DNA of 64,000 bases from Hormiphora californensis. Lineage: Eukaryota; Ctenophora; Tentaculata; Cydippida; Pleurobrachiidae. Positions 31,765-42,187 of the stretch are shown here, piece by piece. Every line of letters starts with the position of its first letter. Positions within the stretch are counted from its first letter, which is position 1. Below the pieces are notes generated by a model. It saw nothing but the letters and a program-made list of their open reading frames with translations. It ran no database searches and was not told where the DNA came from. The stretch lies in the NCBI GenBank assembly GCA_020137815.1, contig CM035350.1, positions 7,887,612 through 7,951,611 of the forward strand, given 5' to 3'. The translations under genes were made by a program, and so were the position numbers.

Positions 31765-32935
31765 TTAAACCTGGACAATTCTTCATATAATGCTCACCTT
31801 TACAAATATAACACTCTAACTTACGACTACGGGAATCAGATCTACCGATATTACTATATCGCCCTCTACTGTTAGAGCGACCTCTGTATGAACGATCTCT
31901 ATAACTGAATCTATCCGAAGATCGTCTTCGGCCTCTGGACCTGTCCCAGGAACGGTCACGAGAACGATCGCGTGAGCGATCCTGAGATCGATCGCGAGAA
32001 CGATCGCGAGAACGATCACGGTAGCGACCTTGAGAACTATCCCGGTAACGACCTTGAGAACGATCACGAGAATTACCTCTATACCTTTCCCTAGAATCGG
32101 ATCTATTTCTGTATCCCGATCCACCTGCAGTGTTTGATTCAGAACTATAAGGTGTAGAACTCCGATAATTACCTTTATAATTGCGGTTTCTTGGCCTTGA
32201 TCTATCAGAACTAAATCTTACCTCTGTAGTGGAACTCTTCATGATACTTGATGTAGAAGAAGATGTTGCTTCCTCCTCTTGATCCTTCGCGAGACGCTCA
32301 AGATGCTTGGCCTGCCTCACTGCGGTCTTGAATGAATCTAGATCCACGTTTTCGTTCAACTTGGTCCGGATACCTGGATCTGAAATACCTTTAAGGAATA
32401 CCAACAAGCACTGGTCTTCAGCTGACTCCTTATCTTCTGGATAAGCTAGAGAAGCCTTTTTCCGCAATTTAAAAACATAATCTGAAATGGATTCGTTAGT
32501 CAACTGTTTACAAGCGTTTAACTGACGCCTCAGAGAAAACCTCTGTTCCCCGTAAATAGCTTTCTTGAAGAGTTCAAGAAACCGTTCGTGACTCTCTTGA
32601 TCGTATTCATCAACTGTAACAGACTTAAACAACTGGTAGGTCTTATCATCCTTTATACTCTGCATAAACATTGGAAACTGCCTACTACTACCTAGGCGAG
32701 CAACTTGACAATACTCTGCATATCTCTCGCAATGCAACATGAAATCATCTCCTTTATTGAAAGATGGACGTTCTGTCTGATTGGACAGATTTAACAACTG
32801 AATAGCACTTGACAACTCAACTTCTCTACCCGAGCTTTCTTGAAGCTTGGATTCAAGCTCACTCTTGAAATCTGGATCATCCTTTATTAACTGATCGACG
32901 CGCTCACTTATCTGTGTCTTAGTGAGATCCGTCAT
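31706..32935 (-). CDS. gag: Gag with SR/DR-rich region and one zinc knuckle
   Basis: 409 residues from the ATG at 32935 (the frame is open three codons' worth upstream only from non-ATG). The N-terminal part has the helical capsid-like region of gypsy Gag proteins (FMLHCERYAEYC, then FLELFKKAIYGEQ and QLTNESISDYVFKLRKKA). Residues about 240-370 are a basic Arg/Ser/Asp region made of RDRS-type repeats, coded by a 12-bp tandem at about 31940-32080. One CCHC zinc knuckle, CYICKGEHYMKNC, lies near 376. It packages genomic RNA. The start codon lies only about 30 bp after the 5' LTR. Confidence 0.9.
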   Translation of the reverse strand: MTDLTKTQISERVDQLIKDDPDFKSELESKLQESSGREVELSSAIQLLNLSNQTERPSFNKGDDFMLHCERYAEYCQVARLGSSRQFPMFMQSIKDDKTYQLFKSVTVDEYDQESHERFLELFKKAIYGEQRFSLRRQLNACKQLTNESISDYVFKLRKKASLAYPEDKESAEDQCLLVFLKGISDPGIRTKLNENVDLDSFKTAVRQAKHLERLAKDQEEEATSSSTSSIMKSSTTEVRFSSDRSRPRNRNYKGNYRSSTPYSSESNTAGGSGYRNRSDSRERYRGNSRDRSQGRYRDSSQGRYRDRSRDRSRDRSQDRSRDRSRDRSWDRSRGRRRSSDRFSYRDRSYRGRSNSRGRYSNIGRSDSRSRKLECYICKGEHYMKNCPGLKKTINNVYRESSGHKQNFL

Positions 32936-32947
32936 CAAACAATTGGT

Positions 32948-32963
32948 TTTTAATCAGGCTCCA
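32948..32963 (-). promoter_or_regulatory. Candidate primer-binding site
   Basis: Two bases after the 5' LTR the minus strand reads TGGAGCCTGATTAAAA. TGG is the complement of a tRNA CCA end and the position is right. The matching tRNA was not identified. Confidence 0.55.
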
Positions 32964-32965
32964 AT

Positions 32966-33125
32966 TGAAATGAATGAAGTATTGAATGGATGAGTATAAT
33001 GTTTTGGAGTCGAGTAGGTACTAAGATGACAACAGCTAGATTCACCAAACAAGAAGTGTCTTATCTATAAAACATTGCTCACGCATTGCACATGACATAA
33101 TATAAAATATAACCTATACATCACA
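32966..33125 (-). repeat. 5' LTR (160 bp)
   Basis: Identical to 21624-21783. It should hold the promoter; a TATA-like stretch (ggttatattttata) lies near its start on the minus strand. CTAG follows on the + strand at 33126. Confidence 0.93.
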
Positions 33126-33129
33126 CTAG

Positions 33130-33574
33130 TGTATCAAAGATTATGTGATTTTCGAATTCTAACCGTCCTTAGGACGGTCCTAATGGCAGTTATTGTCATT
33201 GAGTGCAGTACGCAGTTGTGTTTGAGTGAAGTGAGTGGGTGAAGACGTGAAGTGCGTGCATTATGTAGGTAGTTGCCTGACTTGTACGTAAGAAGTAATT
33301 GAGTCACCCGGGTTGGTTTTTATCGAGTGATTATACACTTCCAGCAAACTATATGACAATGGGTGATCGTTTGGTGGACCATATTGTTTATTATTACCAT
33401 GGTAACCTTCCCATGAAGCTATGGTGAGTCTAATTCGATCATAAATACCATTACACGACAATCCAATATGGAAGTGTTGATGAGAAACTCGCCGAGAGGG
33501 TGGGAGAGAGATATAATAATTAATAGAGCTACCTGCTACAGCTGTTTGTGGCAAAGAATGTGGGGAGCCCATGA
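33130..33574. other. Intergenic, no gene seen
   Basis: Flank of the retroelement. Open frames at 33261-33581 and 33468-33650 lack features. A short palindrome (gtccttaggac, about 33168) is present. Confidence 0.35.
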
Positions 33575-33925
<351 letters not shown>

Positions 33926-34093
33926 CTACTGCACGGGATACACGTGACCGGTACCGCGTGAGTGGCAGGACTATTTAGATCTACCATAACACCTCAGAAG
34001 TTAGAATTCGTCCCCATTTCCAAGAGTTTTATTCTTTATATAGCAACCACCCATCTAAACTGTTAAACTGACCATTGTAGCAAATATAAGTTC

Positions 34094-37000
34094 ATGATGA
34101 AGTTGTCGATGGTTATTCTGGTAGCCCTGGTTGGTGCAGTCTCTGCCGCCAATCTCAATTGCCCAAAGTGCGTCGAAACCGGTAAGTTTGGTGTTGTATT
34201 AGTACGTCCAGCATTTCAACGTGTCTTTAATATTATACTTACAGTAGGTTAGCGACTGGCTATTTGAAATGGCGGCTAGTTTGAAACACCCCTTCTACAG
34301 GCCAGCAGGTGCACCATATTTGATTTTTAGACATCAGTGGGATAGTCAAACGGGGGGGGGGGGGGGGGGGGGGGGCCGGCTGAAGTTTTTGAAGTTTTTG
34401 AAGTCGACTTCAAAAACTTCAAACAGAAACTTAGGGTGGAAAACTTCAAAAACTTCAAAAACTCATATCTCCTAAACCGTTGCAGATAGGCCCTATGTTG
34501 CTTCATAACTCTTATATAAACTTGCATATTCCGAACAAGATACACCCCTTTAAAAATCCTATAGACACTCAGAAACCATTAAAACTGGTCTAGCCCAAAA
34601 AAAGTCATGCGCACATACAAAATTATGAAAATATCCCATTATCCCTCGAATTAGATGAGGTGGAGACTTCATTTTGGCACTTACCCCCACTAACTCGAGG
34701 CCGCTGATGATTTTAGTGTCCATAGTTTTTCACTACTCCCTTCATAAAAAATTTGCATTTTGTGAAACTGGAAAAAAGGGTGTGGCCCCAAAAAAATTTT
34801 TGAAAATTTAATTCATAGTAATTTTAAACACTTTCTTAGCAATTTCTAGGCAATTTGAGTTTTTGAGAATGAAAATTAAATTTGTTTTTACAAGAAAATT
34901 AAATTTTTCACACCAAATTGTGCCTTGGATTTCATGGCTAGGAATCATTGTAAATATCCTAATTTGTGCTAGAAAAAGGGCAGACAAGGACGGATAACTT
35001 TGCCACAATATGTATTAAGCATGAAACTAACCTAAACAAGTGTAATAAAAGTCACTAATAGCATATAAAAGTAGTTAAGAGTTTTTGAAGTTTTTGAAGT
35101 TTTTGAAGTCAACTTCAAAAACTTCAAAAACTCAAAAAGTAGGGTGGAAAACTTCAAACTTCAAAAACTTCAGCCGGCCCCCCCCCCCCCAGTCAAACTC
35201 ATGCCAAGCCCACTACTGTATAAAAATCCAAATTTGGTGCACCTGTTGTCCTATTATTATGTTTCAAATTAGCCGCCATTTCAAATAGCAAGTCGCTACC
35301 CTATATAATATATATGAATTATATCAAGGTGTGTCGGTACATCAGGAAATTACAAATTTGGAAACTGATATCAGTTTCCAGCTCCCAGTTACAAATGGCA
35401 GTGCTGAAACTACACGCAGCGCTACTTTCAAATGAGTCTCCCAGCTAGAAACTGGTGTCAGTTTCCTGCAACCTGGTGTCAGTTTCCTATTTCTAACTGT
35501 CCCTCTCTCAATTATTCCCCTCTGTCAACCATTCCGTTCTGTCATAGCATAGACTTTTTGGCGCCCTTATCACAACCCATTGGCCATTACTACTGCAGCT
35601 GCAGTGATGTGTACACTGTACACACACATTGACCCCTCTGTGTTGTGTTCTTACATGTGTACACTGTAGCTAGTCAGGGCATATGATACCAAAAAATGCT
35701 GAAAAAGAGTGTTTTTGGTGTTTCTAGGGACCTATTAGAGTCTACTAGAAGTGGAATTAGCTTGATAACAATTATACCCTCATTTTATCATCATATGCCC
35801 TTGGTAATGAAATTCCCCCTCTGCGCTAGCTCACGGAGGGGTAATAATATCGCTTGTACGGCGGGAAAAAAATTCCTGTGTCCAAACTACAAAGCAGAAA
35901 GTTCTAATTTTTTGAACATACCGAGGAAATTGTCTGAGCTACCATTACATACCGGAATTTTTCGATATTTTGGCCATTAACACTGTTTTTGTTTTTGGAA
36001 AACTATGAAGATGCTGGAATTTGGCTACAAAAACCTTCAGAAATGTGCAAAATGCCATTCCAAAGGTATTAGAGGTGGATTCATTGATAACTAAGCTATA
36101 GTCGAGTCAGAAAAAATTCCACAAGATTGGAATTTTATGCCCATATAAGGAGTTATGCGACACACCTCTGTTGTTAAACATGTGGTGTAATCGCTACCGG
36201 TCGTTACTTTCTGTAGAATTCAGGTCCTGGTTACTATACAAACTAGTACCATACGTTTTAGATAGGTTTTTGACAAGTTTTTGATAACTTTTTATGAGAA
36301 GGTCCCGTAAATTTTCATTTTTAGGTAGGCGGTATTGTCACCCCTATATGCAATAATAGGGGTGACTTCGTAACCAACATATGCCCTGACTAAGCGTGCA
36401 AATTCATCTCAATAACACGCTCCCGCCGCGATACAAAACTTGTACAGCCGGGATATATACTTTACCGGTATCCCATTTGTAATCAGCGTTCTCAAATTCA
36501 ACTTTCCCCCAGAGAAGGGTACAGATTGTACAGCAACATCTACGCAATGTGACAGTGCTGCAGGAAGATGCTACAGTATTACATACACGTAAGTCATGAG
36601 GTAACACTCACAATTATAGCACAGTAAAAGAAAGGTACCTACGTCCTACATAATTTAAATATTTGGTAAAACATGCGGAATATAGCACCGTTAAACATAT
36701 GTCTACCCCATCAGAAAGACACCGAAAGATGGGACAGCCAAAGAGTACTTCATGAAGGGCTGTGCTGTACCTACTACTACAGATGAGTTGACAGTGTTTG
36801 GTCTTGTAAATGATGCAGCCGTTGCAACATACACAGCCCTAAAAGGTGAGCGTAAATACCAGTACAAACCCCTCTACCTCTAGATACCAATACAAACCCC
36901 TCTACCTCTAGATGCCAGTACAAACCCCTCTACCTCTAGATGCCAGTACAAACCCCTCTACCTCTAGATACCAGTACAAACCCCTTTACCTCTAGATGCC

Positions 37001-40000
37001 AGTACAAACCCCTCTACCTCTAGATGCCAGTACAAACCCCTCTACCTCTAGATACCAGTACAAACCCTTCTACCTCTAGATGCCAGTACAAAGTACAAAC
37101 CCCTCTACCTCTAGATACCAATACAAACCCCTCTACCTCTAGATACCAGTACAAACCCTTTACCTCTAGATACCAGTACAAAACCCTTTACCTCTAGATG
37201 CCAGTACAAACCCCTCTACCTCTAGATACCAGTACAAAACCCTCTACCTCTAGATACCAGTACAAACCCCTCTACCTCTAGATGCCAGTACAAACCCCTC
37301 TACCTCTAGATACCAGTACAAACCCCTCTACCTCTAGATACCAGTACAAACCCCTCTACCTCTAGATACCAGTACAAAACCCTCTACCTCTAGATACCAG
37401 TACAAACCCCTCTACCTCTAGATGCCAGTACAAACCCCTCTACCTCTAGATACCAGTACAAACCCCTCTACCTCTAGATACCAGTACAAACCCCTCTACC
37501 TCTAGATACCAGTACAAACCCCTCTACCTCTAGATGCCAGTACAAACCCCTCTACCTCTAGATACCAGTACAAACCCCTCTACCTCTAGATACCAGTACA
37601 AACCCCTCTACCTCTAGATACCAGTACAAACCCCTCTACCTCTAGATGCCAGTACAAACCCCTCTACCTCTAGATACCAGTACAAACCCCTCTACCTCTA
37701 GATACCAGTACAAACCCCTCTACCTCTAGATACCAGTACAAACCCCTCTACCTCTAGATACCAGTACAAACCCCTCTACCTCTAGATACCAGTACAAACC
37801 CCTCTACCTCTAGATGCCAGTACAAACCCCTCTACCTCTAGATACCAGTACAAACCCCTCTACCTCTAGATACCAGTACAAACCCCTCTACCTCTAGATA
37901 CCAGTACAAACCCCTCTACCTCTAGATGCCAGTACAAACCCCTCTACCTCTAGATACCAGTACAAACCCCTCTACCTCTAGATACCAGTACAAACCCCTC
38001 TACCTCTAGATACCAGTACAAACCCCTCTACCTCTAGATGCCAGTACAAACCCCTCTACCTCTAGACACCAGTACAAACCCCTCTATCTCTAGATACCAG
38101 TACAAACCCCTCTACCTCTAGATGCCAGTACAAACCCCTCTACCTCGACTAGATGCCAGTACAAACCCCTCTACCTCTAGATACCAGTACAAACCCCTCT
38201 ACCTCTAGATACCAGTACAAACCCCTCTACCTCTAGATGCCAGTACAAACCCCATCTACCTCTAGATACCAGTACAAACCCCTCTACCTCTAGATGCCAG
38301 TACAAACCCCTCTACCTCGACTAGATGCCAGTACAAACCCCCTCTACCTCTAGATACCAGTACAAACCCCTCTACCTCTAGACACCAGTACAAACCCCTT
38401 TACCTCTAGATGCCAGTACAAACTCCTCTACCTCTAGATACCAGTACAAACCCCTCTATCTCTAGATGCCAGTACAAACCCCTCTACCTCTAGATGCCAG
38501 TACAAACCCCTCTATCTCTAGATACCAGTACAAACCTTTTACCTTTGCATGTCAGTGCAGCATTGAACATACAATTATAAATTATATTATCCATAATATA
38601 ATTTAGATTTTTACCAGTTCCGTACTCACTACTCACCCTAAAACCAGCCTAACCATTATCGTTCCTTCAGCGGAATGGTGTAATACCGATGCGTGCAACG
38701 AGTACTCCGCCCGATTGAATTGTTTCGCGTGTGATGCCGACGTAACTGATATTGATACCCTGTGTGATGCAAAAGATACTACTGCCTTCTGTGGAGTTGC
38801 TGAGCAGTGTGCTTCAGTCTTCTACATGGCGTAAGTATTATAGCAGGGGTACGTGGTGCGGTAGGAGCTGCAACTAAATTTGAAATGATAATTTATAGAA
38901 CATACCATGAATCATATCTTACTATAGTAAAAGCAAAAATGTCCTCAAACATCAGACATCATAATATGCACTTGGAAATAGTGACACAGTTTCCATGGAT
39001 CTGGGTATCTCTATTATAATTTGGAGATGTCGCGTGATGGTCTTTCGTTCAGTGCGTTTCTACGCGACAGACTGCTCCTTCATAAAACACTTCATATGAC
39101 CAAAGCTGTTACTCACAGTTTTGGAACTTTCAGTCAGTGGAAGTTTATTAATATTTTCGAATGCCTTTTAACATGCCAGTCCCCATAGTTACCAATTCAG
39201 TTGCCATGGCAACCGTGTTGAAAGGGGCGAAAAGAACCACCAGGCGAAGCCGGGTGGGTTATCAAAAAGCCCTTACTTGAGCGCACCCAATGGGTGCGCT
39301 AGTCTAAACTAAGATCATATCTTTACAGTGAGGAAGGGTAGAATATTGCACGTGCAACTCAAGTACTGTTTTCACATCACCTTGCGTGTGCTTGCTCCCA
39401 TCCTGACTTCACCCTACGACACCACCATCTGCACCATTATCCACCAATTGGTTACGAAGTCACCCGTATTATTGATACATCCGTGTATATCCATTAGGGT
39501 CACCACACACCAAAGTTAAAATTAAAATTAAAATTTGACGTTTTTGGTCATAACTCTGCCGTTTCTTGGCAAAATTGCTTCTTTTTGGGCTCATTTGAAA
39601 GAGGGCATCGAGCCCGTTCTGAAGAGCTCAAGAAACTTAAAATCGGTGCAGAGTGCGCGGCGTTAAGGCGCATAATGCGCGCGTTAAAATTTTAAAATTT
39701 TAACGCACACATTTTGCACTGTAACGCCGCACACTTTGCGCAGATTTCAAGTTTCTTGAGCTGTTCAGAACGGGCTCGATGCCCTCTTTCCAACAAGCCC
39801 AAAATGAGGCAATTTTGCCAAGAAATGGCAGAGTTATGACCAAAAACGTCAAATTTTAATTTTAATTTTAACTTTGGTGTGTGGTGACCCCTAGCTATTA
39901 TAGCGCAAAGGAGTAATTTCATTACCAAACCAATACCCAAGAAGGAAGGCCCTACTGCATATACCTGTCACCCAAGTTCAAGGCAGTCAATTACAATTAG

Positions 40001-40400
40001 GCATCACATCCCATGTATCCAATCCCGTCCGTAGGGCGGGAATTTCCGCTTGTATTTCTAACCCATGGAACTACCCTACAGGGCAGATAAAGCACATAAC
40101 ACAAGGATGTGTAAGGTAAAATCTGACCCCAAGGAATGGGAATGTGCAGACAAGGAGAAACAAAGTGGATGTGGTAAGTGTGATACTAATAATACTATAG
40201 CTCAGGGAGACTGCAAAACACAAAGTTTACCGTTTAGTACTGTAACAGTTGATTAAAATCACGCACACTCACATGATCACTGCCTTGTTTCAGGAATCAA
40301 GTTCTGCAACGAAGAAAAGTGTACAGATTACAGCTCAAGCATGTCCGCTGCCATCGCTCTTCCCCTGCTCTTGGTGGCCATTGTTAACGCATACTTCTAA
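34094..40400 (+). CDS. GPI-anchored Ly6/uPAR-type protein with two cysteine-rich domains (six exons, complete)
   Basis: Exons 34094-34181, 36513-36588, 36715-36845, 38671-38830, 40082-40173 and 40294-40400 all have GT-AG borders and sum to 654 nt, giving 217 residues. A signal peptide (KLSMVILVALVGAVSA) leads into LNCPKC, the typical first strand of an LU domain. The first domain has eight Cys and closes with CNTDACNEY; the second starts LNCFACDAD and closes with FCNEEKCTDY. A short Ser stretch and the hydrophobic end IALPLLLVAIVNAYF form a GPI-anchor signal, so the protein should sit on the outer cell surface. Ligand unknown. The introns are unusually rich in mobile elements: nested TIR elements in intron 1, a 28-bp minisatellite in intron 3 and a 394-bp palindrome in intron 4. 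Confidence 0.88.
34247..35301. mobile_element. Outer TIR element in Ly6 intron 1, split by an inner foldback
   Basis: Left end GGTTAGCGACTGGCTATTTG is matched in inverted form at the right end (GGGTAGCGACTTGCTATTTG on the minus strand). The arms continue about 95 bp through aatggcggct, tttgaaaca and aggtgcacca. Both ends are next to TA. Without the inner insert it would be only about 210 bp, a MITE. Confidence 0.75.
34352..35190. mobile_element. Inner foldback element with 8-bp target duplication (hAT-like MITE)
   Basis: AGTCAAAC lies at 34344-34351 and 35191-35198. The element starts with a G run and ccggctgaagtttttgaag and ends with the complement followed by a C run. The 9-mer gaagttttt is iterated at both ends in both orientations, forming secondary hairpins. 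Eight-base duplications are typical of hAT elements. No transposase. Confidence 0.75.
35671..36391. mobile_element. Third TIR-flanked element in Ly6 intron 1
   Basis: AGTCAGGGCATATG at 35674 recurs as its complement catatgccctgact at 36378, next to TA on both sides. About 720 bp, no coding capacity. The short TIRs make this weaker than the other calls. Confidence 0.5.
36856..38545 (+). repeat. Minisatellite, 28-bp unit, about 60 copies
   Basis: Unit TACCAGTACAAACCCCTCTA followed by CCTCTAGA, with a main variant tgccag for taccag. The array begins about 10 bp after the donor of Ly6 exon 3 and fills most of intron 3. Variant order repeats in blocks around 37260-38000, suggesting block duplication. 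A few units carry 1-bp indels or a ctcgactaga variant (about 38140 and 38320). Confidence 0.95.
39497..39890. mobile_element. 394-bp near-perfect palindrome (foldback element)
   Basis: GGGTCACCACACACCAAAGT at the left is matched by its complement at the right, and the match continues with scattered changes to a centre near 39693 (taaaattttaaaattttaac). The arms include gtttttggtcataactctgcc and gagcccgttctga. No TSD could be fixed (tta and cta flanks). It sits in intron 4 of the Ly6 gene. Confidence 0.85.
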
Positions 40401-40914
40401 CTGAACATGGAAGTGTTGATGCAGGACACGAGGTGCTGTTGAACCGAATCCGGAAGAGTTGATATTATGAACTGAACTCTTCTGCTAGACGTCTTATATT
40501 ATCATTGTATTGTCCATATAGGTGTTCTTTTACCAATTCCTAAAACATTCTTTAAATTCTCTAGATAGGAATATACTTGCAAAATCAAATTGTTTTCATT
40601 CTCTCCCCCTTTCTCACTCTCACACTCTCACACTCCCGCTAATGTTATAATGTATGTCAATGTGATCTGATATGATCTCTTTCTCAGTTCCCACATTTCA
40701 AAATTTTATCAAAATTGAGAAAGGGAGGAGCTTAGCGCCATATAATAGTTACCTATACCCGGGCGATATTATATGCGGTTTGCTCAGCGTGTGGCTTAGT
40801 GGCTAATGTGGCTAAGTAACCCAAAAAAAACAGATACCGCTATTATGTTGAGGGTTCCAAAACTTCCTGTCATCAGATAAGATCACCCACCCATGGATCA
40901 AATGCCTCTATTGA

Positions 40915-41265
<351 letters not shown>

Positions 41266-41483
41266 TAACTTACTCGTGAATCTCCGGAAGATTTTGCGGG
41301 CATGCAGGAAGGGAGGGAGAGGGTGGGACATAACACTCCAAGGTGCTAGTGTGATTACTACTCATTAACGATACCTCACTTAGCGCATAATTGTCAAACC
41401 TGAAATAATGTGATTTATTTTAATTGCAGAAAATCGATTTCTTGTTGAGTAACTCAACAATCGATTTCAGGGTTAGTGACGCA

Positions 41484-41556
41484 GTCACCCCTACACTAGC
41501 AGTCACCTCTACACTAGCAGTCACCCCTACACTAGCAGTCACCCCTACACTAGCCG
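41484..41556 (+). repeat. 18-bp tandem repeat, four copies, and flanking hairpins
   Basis: CAGTCACCCCTACACTAG occurs four times with one change. It is framed by ttgttgagtaactcaacaa (41436-41460) and tagccgcgtatagcgcggcta (41551-41571), both able to form stems. A C run follows at 41600. Confidence 0.75.
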
Positions 41557-41722
41557 CGTATAGCGCGGCTAAACGAAACCTGCGGGTTTAGCCGTTTGCC
41601 CCCCCCCCCCCTCGGCCCTCCCTCCCTACCATAATGAAATATTCAGCGATTCTACAATTATTGGATGCAGCACACCTATAAGATGCAACACCTATAAGAT
41701 GCATCATTATTATTAGTGATTA

Positions 41723-42142
41723 TTAGTGAAAACCTATAATAATGGTAAACGCTAAAACTAACTTCTTCTGTAGCTCATAGACAGTCTGCTCGAAGTAGAG
41801 TCTCTTCTTTACGTACTCCCGTGCTCCTCCTAGCAGGATAACGGAACAAGAAAGAGGACCAACTGCACCAGCGTCACGTGCCGCTTGGACAAGAGTTGAT
41901 GCCATGGCGTCGCTGAGCAACTGATAAACCCGGTCTACCGTGAGAGTCTCTATCGGGTCAGAAAACAATTCCGCCCAGTCGAGTTGGTCAGAGGCGGCGC
42001 AACCCTGCGAGAACCAGATATTAGGTGGGGGTACGGAAGGAGTTACTATGTTGCAACATCTAGTAAGAAACAAGGGAGTTTAATGAAAAATGTGGATTAC
42101 AACAGTGATACAACAGGTTAAATGCGCTACCGAGCAATCTGC

Positions 42143-42187
<45 letters not shown>

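Larger units (their letters stand above)
21624..33125 (-). mobile_element. Complete env-bearing Ty3/gypsy (errantivirus-like) LTR retroelement
   Basis: An 11,502-bp element in minus orientation: LTR, primer-binding site, gag, pol, env-like ORF, a further 533-codon ORF, purine tract, LTR. The two 160-bp LTRs are identical and flanked by CTAG duplications, so the insertion is young. Gag, protease, RT, RNase H, integrase and env-like frames are open. The only clear lesion is a 923-bp TIR element in the 3' tail of pol (26869-27791). The envelope-like gene places it with endogenous-retrovirus-like gypsy elements. It sits downstream of the truncated CCDC47 locus and upstream of the Ly6 gene. Confidence 0.92.

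Noticed and set aside
31816..32124. 102-codon minus-strand frame rich in Val/Ile/Asp
   Set aside because: Shadow of the RDRS repeat of gag in another frame.
33126..33560. Missing CCDC47 3' exon beyond the retroelement
   Set aside because: No Lys/Glu-rich conserved block other than GA-repeat translation.
36856..38545. 28-bp repeats resembling CRISPR repeat length
   Set aside because: Units are directly adjacent with no spacers; minisatellite.
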